Shown here piece by piece: positions 8,601-17,586 of a DNA stretch of 64,000 bases. How positions within the stretch are numbered: position 1 is the first letter of the stretch; every line of letters starts with the position of its first letter. The DNA is taken from positions 62,001 through 126,000 of the forward strand of contig NZ_JADMLH010000020.1 of the NCBI RefSeq assembly GCF_016464385.1, given 5' to 3'. The notes under the pieces were generated by a model. That model was not told the DNA's origin. It did no database searches and worked only from the letters and a program-made list of their open reading frames with translations. The position numbers and the translations under genes were made by a program. The DNA is from Nucisporomicrobium flavum (GTDB taxonomy: Bacteria; Actinomycetota; Actinomycetes; Mycobacteriales; Micromonosporaceae).

Positions 8601-9191
8601 GCCTCGCTCCTCGACGCATCGGTGGAAGGCGGTCACCTCGCCGACGGCGCCCGCCGACGAGCACTGCATACCCTCACGGTCGAGTACGCCGTCGACCTAC
8701 CCTTTGACCTGCAGCTACTTACCGACGTCGCCGCAGAAGGACAATGGCAACCCGGTCCCGTCACGACCATTCTCAGTCGACCAGCCGCCTGGACCCACCC
8801 CGAACAAGCAGCGGCAGTCCTTCGCGCAGCACTTCGGCAAGCGCCGCCGGACGCCACACCAGCCTGGATCCAGCTATCACTTCGCGGGCTACACGACGCC
8901 TCCCCGGAAGAACACCGCCGCACAAACCTCATCGGAGTAGCCACCGCTCTGATCTGTGAACCCTGGGCGCGTCCCGAACACCTCCAAGCGATCGAAAGCG
9001 CTCTGCAAAAGCTCATGCCAGAGGCAGCCGACGAGGTACTCCGGGCGATATTCAAGGATGTCTGGCGTCGCCTGTCGAAACAACACCCAGTCGATGAAGC
9101 TGTATTGATCATCGTGCACCTAATCAGTTCGCTCACCGACATCAGACGGCAGGCTGCGATCCAGCTCGTCTTGCAAGCTGGCCAGCCGTAG
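5661..9191 (+). CDS. Large membrane TPR protein with C-terminal PIN-like nuclease domain
   Basis: 1176 aa. GTG 5661 is the first codon after an in-frame TGA (5658-5660); no good ribosome site is visible. Two membrane helices (about 26-48 and 68-90) are followed by a long helical TPR-like region (about 180-790) with repeated Ala-Leu and Leu-Leu-Asp-Glu-Ala-Asp patterns. The end is PIN-like: Leu-Leu-Asp-Ala-Ser (Asp838), Glu870, then Trp-Cys-Asp-Asp-Leu-Gly-Leu-Arg-Arg-Leu-Ala (Asp962/Asp963) and a Gly-Val-Arg-Thr-Phe-Gly-Thr strand. PIN domains are Mg-dependent RNases. It faces the nuclease-like gene at 9819-12383. A membrane-anchored sensor with an RNase effector is a reasonable inference. 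Confidence 0.7.
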   Translation: MTLRVLLHLSLRWGLDQLAGRRRASFLPTLTVALLTSLVGTSLSITGNLASDVIKLPPWLSWVQDHPVWASLALTMVMFALWAAGHFLGEAGPQPATGDELAGTAEGLHDQLGRIEISQMENDDRILKRLPPLARQIIEGDIDHQSTWQVIVGFTRDATDPFLMAREWAVAPPAGADALSADGQLCVAEILLAYGQPKAALRFIRAALDLGVTPRLFWLFRAHQIAGAAEDETTALALLDEADQIDPSYPLTAAARLNHAGQWEEAASVLAQFRPTTDWERDAAALVASVVFANLERLNDAVTALDSIADRTLWSGNLLTLARLLMQRSQTGGGDSRWKDAARARELALHARNMRRSWRGDSAEAVAAAAEAMFVGDDPAAVWTITRPPLDGEATPAEAADARVLSLAAIAAAVTGRPVQAEQLAAESGDEFVKLQVSAEILAGPSLDGQPRPPESAIEAWKRVADAATTDGQRLHALRYLALSGASHPCAEAMREKYPDAMADIDQTREIFLLDGPEADNRLRGLEHKSPLASIRRAELIRAIGDLPRAAQVLVDATQRWEDPRLLLMATDCYMQDGDWVSAKEVARQTIAEAGSLWPGRATALRRLVDIEIALHDWTSAIAACRSLLELDDEDDDARWNLALCQFRDGDPQAALQTLQRHGLPQPTTPQRALFLLDLIRRFGDAAEVARTALAQLRAFPDDEALHLAAMNAINTRIDRTDLPEPMSLEVSDAWTTFFERYPASNRITTYTFDDNVVPADMEAMLRAQAASYQTIRNAIINDLLPIGMLSPLVGKPYAAIFPYRPLGYNRIASPIQQDLLIETQHARDAIDHDCLLDASALFTLALIPDVATTLLQLLGRGLTTAAGLEDILSADDYFNLPSAGTLGFDPDQDRLFATETDDDIRQRQRQQIKAMLTHARHLRRVGHSTLLHLPTLFGDPAPTWLINTDAAKSQDIAFWCDDLGLRRLAHAHGVRTFGTASLLDASVEGGHLADGARRRALHTLTVEYAVDLPFDLQLLTDVAAEGQWQPGPVTTILSRPAAWTHPEQAAAVLRAALRQAPPDATPAWIQLSLRGLHDASPEEHRRTNLIGVATALICEPWARPEHLQAIESALQKLMPEAADEVLRAIFKDVWRRLSKQHPVDEAVLIIVHLISSLTDIRRQAAIQLVLQAGQP

Positions 9192-9818
9192 CCCGATCTG
9201 CAGATCTCACACCGGCCGCGGCGCGTGTCGATCCTGTCTGAGGCCGTTCCACCCTCTGCTGGCGCGCGGGGAGCCGAAGGTCCGCCGGTCGACCAGGAAC
9301 TCCTGGACTGGCGGCATCTGGCCGGAAGCACGAAGACCCTGCAGTTCGCTCACCTGATGTGCGAGCAGTGGCAAGAACATCGGAAGACGGAACTCGCACC
9401 AGCCGGCGTACCGGTGGTCGGCGCGGCGGACGATGTTGCGGGGGTTCCGTACCGGGGTGCCGGGGTTGTGCCAGCACTGGACGTCGAACAGCATCAGCAG
9501 TTGCAAGCGAAAGTTGCAGGTCTCGGCGCTGGCGGCTTTACCTGAGCCGAAGCGCATGCTGAGGTGCAAAAGGTCCTCGATGCGGATCCAGCGTTGAGCG
9601 TTGCTGCCGAGCGGTGGCGCCATGACGCGCAACGGTTCGGAACAGGTCGAAAGTCTGGACCTTGTGCGAGCACGAAGATGATCCGCGAGCTGCGGCAATG
9701 GCCCGTGTCGACCATTTGCTTGAAATCTTGGGACGCTGGTGTGCGCTTCCGGGTGGCGCCGCTGCCTCGTTGAGCGTCTTCCGGCAGATGCCTTGAGAAC
9801 GGGTGTTCTAGGCTTTCG
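9192..9818. other. Gap between convergent genes; possible decayed minus-strand gene
   Basis: Open frames on the minus strand at 9841-9494 and 9698-9207 look protein-like in complementary parts (Phe-Lys-Gln-Met-Val-Asp in the first; Leu-Leu-His-Leu-Ser-Met-Arg-Phe and Phe-Asp-Val-Gln-Cys-Trp in the second). This would fit one frameshifted gene. I recognise no family and cannot exclude chance. Confidence 0.25.
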
Positions 9819-12383
9819 TCAGCGCCACGTCGAAGTCTCACCGGTGTTCGTGTCCGCCGACAGATCGGCGATCTTTGCGGTGCTGAGGCCGGAGATGAGC
9901 CGTAGCCGGGGAACGACCCGGGACCAGCTCTGCGATCTCATTGCGTGGCACATCGCTTTGACAGTGGTTTCGGCCCACTGCGCGGCCGCGGTGGCGAGCA
10001 CGATCTGGTCCGCCTGCAGTTGTTCCGCGACGAGCACGCGTTTGCGAGCGCCACTCGTGAGTTCGGTGCTGGATCCCATGGTCCCGGGCCGTTTCGCCTC
10101 GGCGGTGATGAGCTGGCCGTCGGCGTAGGCCAGGAGGTCAACCTCGGCCAGCCGCTTGCCGGCCCCAAGAAGCTCCAGCTCGGCCACATCGGCGTAGCTT
10201 CGCGAGGTCGTCCGGAGGTGGTGCGATAGCAGCAGCGGCACATCGCCATTCTGAGCGATGAGATCTCGGACGACCGCGTGAAGGTCGTAATACCACGTTG
10301 GTTCGTCCGCCGGCTTCTTCCAGCGTGGCTGGACGAGATCGTTGCGCGCCTGACAGCGAGGGCATTCATTGACTTGCCGAAGATCGTCGATGGAGACAAA
10401 TCCTGCTCTGCCGCACTGCTCGCAGAGCAGGAGGAGCCCTCGTCGCAGGACGCTGCGTTGCAGGAGTTCGTCGGTCTGCCGGCGTACCTCTTGGTCGTTC
10501 AGTCTGTCGCCGGCGGCCCGGCGGATTCCTTGAAGCGTCAGGTAGGGCTCGTGACGGACGTCCCCGGCGCCCGTCGGCAGTACCACGCCCTCCTCCTCGG
10601 GGAGCTCGATCTCCGCGGGCTTACGCACCGCTAGAAATCGCCGCAATACCGGGAAAATTGGGCCTGCGAGAGTCTCCGCCACCGCGGCCCGGTCCCCCCA
10701 CAAGCGCCGGACGATCTCGACGCGTCGCCCGGCCGGGGAGAGGACCATCGTGCGGTTCTGTTGGCCGGCCATGAGATTCGCCCAAGTCGCCAAGCCGGGG
10801 GAGCACAGTCGCGGCCGGGCGAGGCGGGTGGTCAGCGGCATGCCAGACGACAGCAAGCCGGATGGCTCGGAAACGAAGGTGATGCCGTCGCGGCCGTCGC
10901 GCACAGTTGTCTCGAACAGCGGGACGTCCGAGAGGACCAGGTTGCGGCCTTCCAGCCCGCGACCGGCTGGGGTTTCGGACTCGACCAGCGCCGCATCGAT
11001 CTGCCAGAGCAGTGAGCCGGCACCAGGCTGGTCGCGGTTGGGGAAGCGGGATGCGGCATTGACCAGGCTGGGCTCGGTGATGACTGGGGCCGGGCAGGGA
11101 ACGACCATCGCAACGTCGCCGGCGTCGTTGCGGGTGATCGGGATGGCGAAGTCACGGTAGAAGTCCGCGGTGATGGCGAGATATTGCACCTGTTTGGTCG
11201 ACCAGCGTGGGGAGCCGCGCTCGATCCTCCCCGCGGGGTGACTCACCGGCCGGCTGATCTTCTCGACCACCTCGCCGATCTCCGGGTCCGTGAGCGACGA
11301 CGAGGTCACCGTCGTTTCGAGGCCCTGCCTGGCGGCTGCCTCCAGCCGGGAACGCAGGGCCCACGTTGTGATGGTGCTATCGCGAGAAAGCCAGCTCGAC
11401 GGCAGCCACACGCCGAGGCCATAAACGCGTTGATGGGCGTAGGCAAGGGCGAAGTCCTCGGCCGTGTCACCGACCGAGACGATGGCGTGCGGCGGGTAGG
11501 CGTTTGCGCGAGACATCGTGGTCAGGCCGCGCATCGTGAGTTGAAATGCCACATCGAGCTCGCCCGGATCGAAGCCCAGCGCCGCTCCGGTCTGCCAGAT
11601 GATCTGACTGGTTGGCTTGCCCATCCCTCGGACGTGGGCTGGCAGGCCCGCCTCGACGAGCCACCATGTCAGCGAGCGGAAGTCGTCGTCCTCGAGGTCC
11701 GGATCAAAACCATGGCGTGGCAGTTCCACGACGCCGCACTGCGCCGCCACGGCGACGCCGAGAACGCCTCCCCAATCTGCTGGCGGGCTGAGACACACTC
11801 CCCAGGGATGTGCAGGGGTGTCGAATGCCGCGCCGTATGAGCTGTCGTTTAGATCTGTGGCTTTCGTGAGGGTCTCGATGGTCCCGTCGATCGAGCAAGT
11901 CGTTATCTCGGCCCAGGATGCTTCGTCGTGTTCCTGGCCGATCGACATGCGGCGGCGGTGCGGGGTGCATGCCTCGACAACCCGCTGCCGCGCTGCCTCA
12001 GCTCCGGGCAGATCGACGGGGTCCTCGCGGTGCTCGTCGATGAAGGCGGCGCGGTCAGTTCCGCTGCGCGAGTCGCCCCCTCCGTTAGTGGAAAGAATGC
12101 TGATCAGGCCTGGCCGTACCTCCTCCACCGTGCTCAGCGTTGCCTGCAGCGTGACGACGTGGTCCGGGTCGTAGGCGCGGACGGCGCGCAGCATGGCGGG
12201 GCTTACCTCGCCCGCCACGTGCGGAACGAGGATGAACCCTCGTCCGCCCCAGACCCTCGTGCTGGCGTAGAGAGCAAGCCGTGCCCAGTATTGCCAGTTC
12301 TCTCCACCGTCGAAGATGATCGCGACTCGTGGTGGCCTCATGGTTAACCGAAGCGTCGCGTATCCCGGACTGTCCGATGTCAC
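9819..12383 (-). CDS. Hypothetical protein with zinc ribbon and PD-(D/E)XK-type nuclease motif
   Basis: 854 aa. The start is GTG 12383, chosen because GGAGGGG lies 6-7 bases upstream; an internal ATG at 12341 has no such site. The N-terminal part (Arg-Val-Ala-Ile-Ile-Phe-Asp-Gly-Gly-Glu-Asn-Trp) looks like an alpha/beta domain. Cys654-x2-Cys657 and Cys674-x2-Cys677 form a zinc ribbon. The C-terminus has Glu747-Val-Asp749, then Glu762-Ala-Lys764, the ExD...ExK layout of PD-(D/E)XK nucleases, with an upstream Glu737. No named family is recognised. It is convergent with the TPR-PIN gene, suggesting a nuclease-based defence or quality-control pair. Confidence 0.65.
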   Translation of the reverse strand: MTSDSPGYATLRLTMRPPRVAIIFDGGENWQYWARLALYASTRVWGGRGFILVPHVAGEVSPAMLRAVRAYDPDHVVTLQATLSTVEEVRPGLISILSTNGGGDSRSGTDRAAFIDEHREDPVDLPGAEAARQRVVEACTPHRRRMSIGQEHDEASWAEITTCSIDGTIETLTKATDLNDSSYGAAFDTPAHPWGVCLSPPADWGGVLGVAVAAQCGVVELPRHGFDPDLEDDDFRSLTWWLVEAGLPAHVRGMGKPTSQIIWQTGAALGFDPGELDVAFQLTMRGLTTMSRANAYPPHAIVSVGDTAEDFALAYAHQRVYGLGVWLPSSWLSRDSTITTWALRSRLEAAARQGLETTVTSSSLTDPEIGEVVEKISRPVSHPAGRIERGSPRWSTKQVQYLAITADFYRDFAIPITRNDAGDVAMVVPCPAPVITEPSLVNAASRFPNRDQPGAGSLLWQIDAALVESETPAGRGLEGRNLVLSDVPLFETTVRDGRDGITFVSEPSGLLSSGMPLTTRLARPRLCSPGLATWANLMAGQQNRTMVLSPAGRRVEIVRRLWGDRAAVAETLAGPIFPVLRRFLAVRKPAEIELPEEEGVVLPTGAGDVRHEPYLTLQGIRRAAGDRLNDQEVRRQTDELLQRSVLRRGLLLLCEQCGRAGFVSIDDLRQVNECPRCQARNDLVQPRWKKPADEPTWYYDLHAVVRDLIAQNGDVPLLLSHHLRTTSRSYADVAELELLGAGKRLAEVDLLAYADGQLITAEAKRPGTMGSSTELTSGARKRVLVAEQLQADQIVLATAAAQWAETTVKAMCHAMRSQSWSRVVPRLRLISGLSTAKIADLSADTNTGETSTWR

Positions 12384-12882
12384 TGGCCGCCCCTCCGAAT
12401 ACCTCGCTACCGCCGAGCCGGCTCACAAGCAGCAAGTTACCAGCGGCAACGCCGAGACCGATCGCACTTCTTCGCCCTTGCGGGGATGACGGTCCCGTCG
12501 AGCACTCCGTCAGGCGGCACATCGCGGCCAGCAGGAAGTCCAGGATCTGCCGGTTACACAGGCGCAACGAGGCGAAAAGTCCAGTCGTTCGTGGAGACAT
12601 GCACATCTACATCGTGCGGCAATTCGCGGTAAACCGTGGTAGCCGAGCAGCCCCTCCGAACCCCGTTCCGTCTGATGCCCGCCTCGGCGGTGATCGCGCC
12701 GGGCGTCTCGGCCTGACGGTCCGGATCAGGGACAGCGGTGTCGCGGAAGGGGCCGCCTGATGCGGACGAGTCCGAGGCTGACGATCGCGGTGGAGCGGCG
12801 GCGTGTCGACGTGTTCCGCTTGCGCTCTGGTGCAACCGTTACTGCGAGGACAGATACCCGTTCGAGCGATCGGTAGGAACTG
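12384..12882. other. Divergent intergenic region
   Basis: About 500 bp between the minus gene starting at 12383 and the plus gene starting at 12883. It should contain both promoters. The open frames inside are low-complexity and lack ribosome sites; I see no gene. Confidence 0.4.
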
Positions 12883-13563
12883 TTGGCCGCCTGGGACGCC
12901 CTGGAAGCGATAGGCACCGTGGTGGCAGCGGCAATCGCAGCTTACGCCGCGAAGCAAGCTCGCGCGGCGGCAGGCGAGTCGCGCGCGTCCGCGAGCGAGG
13001 CGAACGAGGCAGCAACCAAGCTGCTGGCCATTGAGAGCCAGCGTCGCCACAGCGAGCTGTGCCCTCGATTCCGCGTGACGGTCGAGCGCTGGCATGAAGG
13101 CGGTAGCAGCGAGAATCTACGTCTTCGAGTTATGATCATCGCTCCGCCAGGACTCTCTCGGCTTGACAAATTGACCGTCACGATCAGGGATGACCTCTAC
13201 CGACGAGGTGACGCTCATCGGCCCGTCATGGGCGGGCCGACGACACAAGACATCAAGGCCCACATATGGGGGCCGTACCGTTTCACGCCTGGCACCGGGC
13301 CGTATGGAGATACGCCGGCCGATAGAGCTGGGCGGACAACGGTGTATGGCGCGGAGTTGCCAATCGCCGAAGAGTTGCTGTTCCAACTCGAGCACACGGC
13401 CCCCGGCAGGTGGATGGGAAGCACGAGCCAAGCCGACTGGCTACGGCAATGCGGAAGCACTGTTCGTCTTGCTTTTACCGCCGAGCACAAAGAGCACGGC
13501 ACGTGGTATCTACCTTGCGAGATCGACACGGCCGAACTCCCGGTGACCGCCTACATACCCTGA
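12883..13563 (+). CDS. Hypothetical protein with N-terminal membrane/coiled segment
   Basis: 226 aa. The likely start is TTG 12883 with AGGA a few bases upstream; no ATG is available at the N-terminus. Residues 8-25 are hydrophobic (Ala-Ile-Gly-Thr-Val-Val-Ala-Ala-Ala-Ile), followed by an Ala/Glu/Ser-rich helix to about residue 50 that could be a coiled coil, then a beta-rich domain of about 150 aa with several Trp and a Gly-Pro-Tyr pattern. I recognise no family. Small proteins of this layout (one membrane helix plus a cytosolic beta domain) are common on actinomycete islands. It appears monocistronic. Confidence 0.6.
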   Translation: MAAWDALEAIGTVVAAAIAAYAAKQARAAAGESRASASEANEAATKLLAIESQRRHSELCPRFRVTVERWHEGGSSENLRLRVMIIAPPGLSRLDKLTVTIRDDLYRRGDAHRPVMGGPTTQDIKAHIWGPYRFTPGTGPYGDTPADRAGRTTVYGAELPIAEELLFQLEHTAPGRWMGSTSQADWLRQCGSTVRLAFTAEHKEHGTWYLPCEIDTAELPVTAYIP

Positions 13564-13813
13564 CCAGGTGGTCGGCGCCCGGCCCTACGGCGTCGGGAGC
13601 CGGTACAGAGCCAGGTACGCCAAATCGGCAAGGTCTGGACGGGGGGCTGCGGGGCATTGCACCGCAGAGGGTTCCGGCAACGGACATCGGTTGCTCGCGA
13701 CGAGTAATCCGTAGCGCAGCTGGAAACATGCGGTGGGGAAGCCATCCGAACCGCGAGGAACACGACGCAGATTTCGCTTCGCGATTGGAGGCGCTAATGG
13801 TCGAAGCTGACGC

Positions 13814-14695
13814 CTACTGGTCTGCCGATATCACCGCCGCGGCTACAGAGTCATCAGATGGGTCTTCGGGGTCGAAGGTCCTGAACCCGCCGGGCGGTGT
13901 GACGTTCACGAAGAATGCCATATTCTCAAGGTGATTACGCATGTGGATCTCCGTCCTGAACATGCGTTCGTGCAGCGACACTCTCTGGCCGTCCAGCTCA
14001 AAGCTTGCCCACTCTTGGATCTCCGGATCGATGGACACACCGGGGTTAAACATGATGTCCGACGCGGACAGCGGCTGGCTGGTAGTAAATCGCGCAATGG
14101 TCAAAGTCTCGTTGACCGGTGCGTATGGCTGAATGCTCGTGTCGAACGTAACGGTGGTGCCCAGCGGAACGCCGACTTGAACGCGATGTCCCGAGACCCG
14201 CCCGAGGCCGAGGTGCAGCCGTCGATGCCGGTCCACTCTCGCCAGCTCGTGCAGCCAGTACAGCAGGTTGCTTTCTGGACCATAAGGAGACTGGTAGGGC
14301 TGAGCCTTCTCCAGTGCGGCGACGATGTATGTGGGCGCGTTCGCGAGTCGCCGACTCTGATTGCGGAAATCGGCGGGCGTTGTGGCGATCGGGAACTGAA
14401 GCTTGCCAGCGTCCGGCGGCGGGTCCTGTCCCGTCTCCGCGGCCACCCAGGCGTAGAGACCATTGTCCAACGCCGCCCTGAGCGCGGCAAGCCAGTCGCT
14501 GAAGGCTAGGCCCAACGACGCAGGGGCGGGAGTGTCAGTTCGCACCCGGATCTCGAAGGTGTCGGCGGACATGGCGGAGAGCTCTGCGTTCCACGGGTGC
14601 GGGGCGATGTAAGCCGCCCACGCGTCCGCGAACTCCCGCCGCCGGCTCAGGGCCCGATCCAGCCGCGTGAACGCGAGATCGAACAGGTAGCTCAT
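13814..14695 (-). CDS. Hypothetical protein
   Basis: 293 aa from ATG 14695, chosen because the conserved-looking sequence Met-Ser-Tyr-Leu-Phe-Asp-Leu-Ala-Phe-Thr-Arg-Leu starts there; the frame could extend to 14758 but the extra residues are low-complexity. No ribosome site is obvious for either start. The N-terminal half is helical; the C-terminal half has beta strands and a closing Thr-Pro-Pro-Gly-Gly-Phe motif. No signal peptide or membrane helix. No family is recognised. It is divergent from the secreted SH3-like gene at 14912. Confidence 0.55.
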   Translation of the reverse strand: MSYLFDLAFTRLDRALSRRREFADAWAAYIAPHPWNAELSAMSADTFEIRVRTDTPAPASLGLAFSDWLAALRAALDNGLYAWVAAETGQDPPPDAGKLQFPIATTPADFRNQSRRLANAPTYIVAALEKAQPYQSPYGPESNLLYWLHELARVDRHRRLHLGLGRVSGHRVQVGVPLGTTVTFDTSIQPYAPVNETLTIARFTTSQPLSASDIMFNPGVSIDPEIQEWASFELDGQRVSLHERMFRTEIHMRNHLENMAFFVNVTPPGGFRTFDPEDPSDDSVAAAVISADQ

Positions 14696-14911
14696 ACGTA
14701 CAGCGTAGAACCGGCCGCGACTGCTTTTCACCGGTGACGACTTCACCCGGCTCCGCATGGCGCTGACCGCCGCGTAGGAATCGGCCTCAAAAACGTTTCG
14801 GGCGGCGGCGTGCCCGGGTCCGGGCGCGAACGCCGGGCAGGGCCTGCACCGCCGCCGTCATCAAGAGTGCGCTTGGGTCGTCATTCAGCGTTGATGCGGC
14901 ATAATTGCGAA

Positions 14912-16672
14912 ATGGTCCAATGGCGCGGTAAGCCGCTGATGGCCGCCTTGGTCGCGGCTAGTGTTCTGCTGGCCGGTGGCAGCGTCGCGGCGTGGTTAGT
15001 GACCGAAAATCCCGGTGGAACGACCCCGAAAGCGCCGCCCGCCCGGGAGCCGTCGGTCCGCACCGACGGGGAGGCAATCACGGTCGCCGTCGCACCGGAT
15101 CGCCCTCTCTTGGTCGCCGTCCCCGGGGTGGGGCATCTCAATGCGAAGAGCGGATCTTTCACCGCGGCCGGGCGGATCGTGGTGCGAACACTGGCCGCAG
15201 AACAGGCTCCGGACTCGGCGGTCCTGCTGGGCGGCGTCGGCGTGGACGTGTCGTTCGACCAGACCGCGCTGCGCGCGCCGATCACCGTACGGTTCGACGA
15301 CCCCGCCACCCGCAACCGGGTGCCCCGCGACGCCGTCCCGATCGTGATGCACAAACCGGCGGGCGGCGACTGGGAGGTCAAGCGACTGAGCCGCGCCGCC
15401 GACGGTGTCCCCTACCTGTCGACCGACGAGTTCTCGCCAAATCTATTGGGCTGGATCCCTATCCCGGACTGGGTGCGCGAGCTCGGTGACTCGCTGGCCG
15501 ACATGGCCACCCAGCGCACGGATGCCCGCCTCTGCGCGGGCGGTGCACCAGACTGGAGCCGGGTGGATAGGGGCACCACCCAGGTCCACCTCTGCTCGAT
15601 CACGAACCGCGATCGGGCCGAACTCCAGGTGCAGTCCAACCGCCGCTTCGCCCAGTGGGTGTCGGTGCCCGACGGCGCTGACTACGTTTGGGTAGACCAG
15701 GTCCCCGACGTAGCGCGTACCTTCATCGCTAACGCGACCGGCCACGACCGAAATCAGGTGCTGCTGACCGGCGGCAGCTGGTTCACCGCGGGCTTCCGCC
15801 GGCCGGCCCGGTCCGAGACCAAGGTCTTCCAGGCCTACCTCGACCCCTACAGCTCCGCGATCAGCGTCGGATTCAGCATCCTCGGCCTGGATCCGAAGAA
15901 CGACTTAGCCACCGTGTTGCCGATCGTGCTCGAGTGCACCGCACCCATCCTCGCCCTGAAACCGTCCGTTTCCGAAGAAAACGCCGTCGAGTTCTTTCGC
16001 TGCTTCGTGGAGGAGGCCCTGGAAAACCTCAAGAACCCGGACGTCGCCTTCGCCCAAGCCATGGACCTCTACGGCGAGGCCGCCTACGCCGAGTCCTCCG
16101 AGAATGGCCTGGCGAAAGCCGCGCACCGACTGCGCTTCCTGGGTAAAATCATCGGCCCGGTCGGAGTGATCACCTCGACGTTTCCGCAGCTACCGGACCT
16201 ATTCTCCGCCTCAGGTACCGACCGGCCAGGACAGTTCACGTTCGAGCTGGAAGCGGCCCCGGTGAAACCAACCGCCGAACCGAACCCGCCCACGACGACC
16301 GATCCGCCCAAGGCCGCGCCGCCGCGGCAGGAGCCGGCACCGCACCAAAAGGAGCAAAAGCCGGACCCCGCACCCGAGCCGGCGCCCGCGACGTGGTCCG
16401 AGACCGTGGGCGGCGCGACGCACACCTGGACCAACCCAGCCAACGCGGGCGGCATCGAGGGAGCGACCATCGCGTCGTTCACCACCGTCCAGGTCGCCTG
16501 CCGCCTGACCGGATTCGCCGTCAGCAACGGCAACACGAACTGGTACCGGATCGCCTCCCCACCGTGGAACCACCAGTTCTACGCGTCGGCGGACGCCTTC
16601 TACAACAACGGCGCAACCAGCGGGTCACTGCTCCGCACGCCCTGGTTCGACCCGGCCGTCCCACCGTGCTGA
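14912..16672 (+). CDS. Large secreted or membrane-anchored protein with C-terminal SH3-like domain
   Basis: 586 aa from ATG 14912; ATG 14894 is an alternative and neither has a clear ribosome site. A basic start is followed by a hydrophobic segment (about 10-30), a signal peptide or anchor. A beta-rich domain follows (about 50-180, with Asp-Val-Ser-Phe-Asp and Ile-Thr-Val-Arg-Phe strands), then a middle domain. A long Pro/Glu/Lys/Thr linker (about 455-505) leads to a 75-aa C-terminal domain with Asn-Trp-Tyr-Arg-Ile-Ala and Phe-Tyr-Ala-Ser-Ala-Asp, typical of bacterial SH3-like wall-binding domains. Probably acts at the cell wall. Confidence 0.65.
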   Translation: MVQWRGKPLMAALVAASVLLAGGSVAAWLVTENPGGTTPKAPPAREPSVRTDGEAITVAVAPDRPLLVAVPGVGHLNAKSGSFTAAGRIVVRTLAAEQAPDSAVLLGGVGVDVSFDQTALRAPITVRFDDPATRNRVPRDAVPIVMHKPAGGDWEVKRLSRAADGVPYLSTDEFSPNLLGWIPIPDWVRELGDSLADMATQRTDARLCAGGAPDWSRVDRGTTQVHLCSITNRDRAELQVQSNRRFAQWVSVPDGADYVWVDQVPDVARTFIANATGHDRNQVLLTGGSWFTAGFRRPARSETKVFQAYLDPYSSAISVGFSILGLDPKNDLATVLPIVLECTAPILALKPSVSEENAVEFFRCFVEEALENLKNPDVAFAQAMDLYGEAAYAESSENGLAKAAHRLRFLGKIIGPVGVITSTFPQLPDLFSASGTDRPGQFTFELEAAPVKPTAEPNPPTTTDPPKAAPPRQEPAPHQKEQKPDPAPEPAPATWSETVGGATHTWTNPANAGGIEGATIASFTTVQVACRLTGFAVSNGNTNWYRIASPPWNHQFYASADAFYNNGATSGSLLRTPWFDPAVPPC

Positions 16673-16724
16673 CGACCACCACGGACCCGGCCGGCCGGAC
16701 AAAACAACACCGGCAGTAGCCCAG

Positions 16725-17135
16725 CGCGGCAAGCCGGGTTCCAAGCACCATCTGATCCGTGACGGCAACGGCACTCCGGTCTACGTACACACCTCCGGCG
16801 CGAACGCGCCTGCCATCAGCCGGGCACTGGACCTGCTCGATGGCTACCCACCGATCGCTGGCCGGACCGGACGACCACGCCGCCGATTAACCAGCCTCCT
16901 GGCCGACAATGCAAACAGCCGAGAAGCGTTCCGGCATGCCTGCCGCGAACGCGGCGCCGAACCCTCTATCTCAAGGCCAAGATCACCGGGATCAAGGGCC
17001 CGAGCAAGCTCCGCTATGTTGTCGAGCAAGCCCTCGCCCTACTCCACCAGCTCCGCCGCCTGTCCGTGCGCTGGGAAAGACGCCTCCACATTCCATGACT
17101 GCTTCGTCACTTTCGCCTACGTCCTAATCTGCTGA
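16725..17135 (+). pseudogene. Remnant of an IS5-family transposase
   Basis: In one frame from 16725 the translation gives Arg-Gly-Lys-Pro-Gly-Ser-Lys-His-His-Leu-Ile, then an Asn-Ala block, Gly-Arg-Thr-Gly-Arg-Pro-Arg-Arg-Arg and Leu-Ala-Asp-Asn, all recognisable in IS5/IS112-type DDE transposases. After a frame change near 16960 it continues Lys-Leu-Arg-Tyr-Val-Val-Glu-Gln with Arg-Trp-Glu-Arg-Arg. One extra C near 17093 shifts into His-Asp-Cys-Phe-Val before the stop at 17133-17135. The N-terminal part is missing. It is non-functional but marks past transposition into this region. Confidence 0.8.
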
Positions 17136-17586
17136 CGCGGCTTGACTAACTGGACTATTCAGAGAACCTGTTAGGAGCTTGTAGGAAGCAGCGCCGCAGG
17201 TGAGTGAGCGCGATCTGCCCTCCGCCGATCATGAGTCTCTCGGTGCATGTACCTGCGTAGTCGATTGCAGCTGCGTTACCCGTCCGGCGAGCCCGTCGGC
17301 AAAGTAAGGGCTCGGCACCGCGCGAACCCGATATATCACCGCCTGGGCAGGTGTGGCCGTAACGAGAGACCCGTCGTGTCAGTCCGGCTCGCCGACCGTT
17401 TCCGTGGGCACAGTCTTCCGGATTCGTGACCGGATGGGCGCCGTATCGCTTTAGTCACCATTGACTGATTCCACCGGTCGATGGGTGCAAGGTCACCCTG
17501 AACTCGGCCGTTACGCGGATTCGGCCTCCGGTGAACGGCTGTTACCGTCGCTCGTCCGCCCCCGGAAGAACGACACAGGAAGCTCC
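17136..17586. other. Intergenic stretch downstream of the transposase remnant
   Basis: About 450 bp. The only open frame with an ATG (17247-17429, 60 codons) has no convincing ribosome site or family. The end of the stretch must hold the promoter for the gene starting at 17587. Confidence 0.35.

Noticed and set aside
17247..17429. 60-codon plus-strand frame
   Set aside because: No ribosome site, no family, and lies between a transposase fossil and a promoter region.
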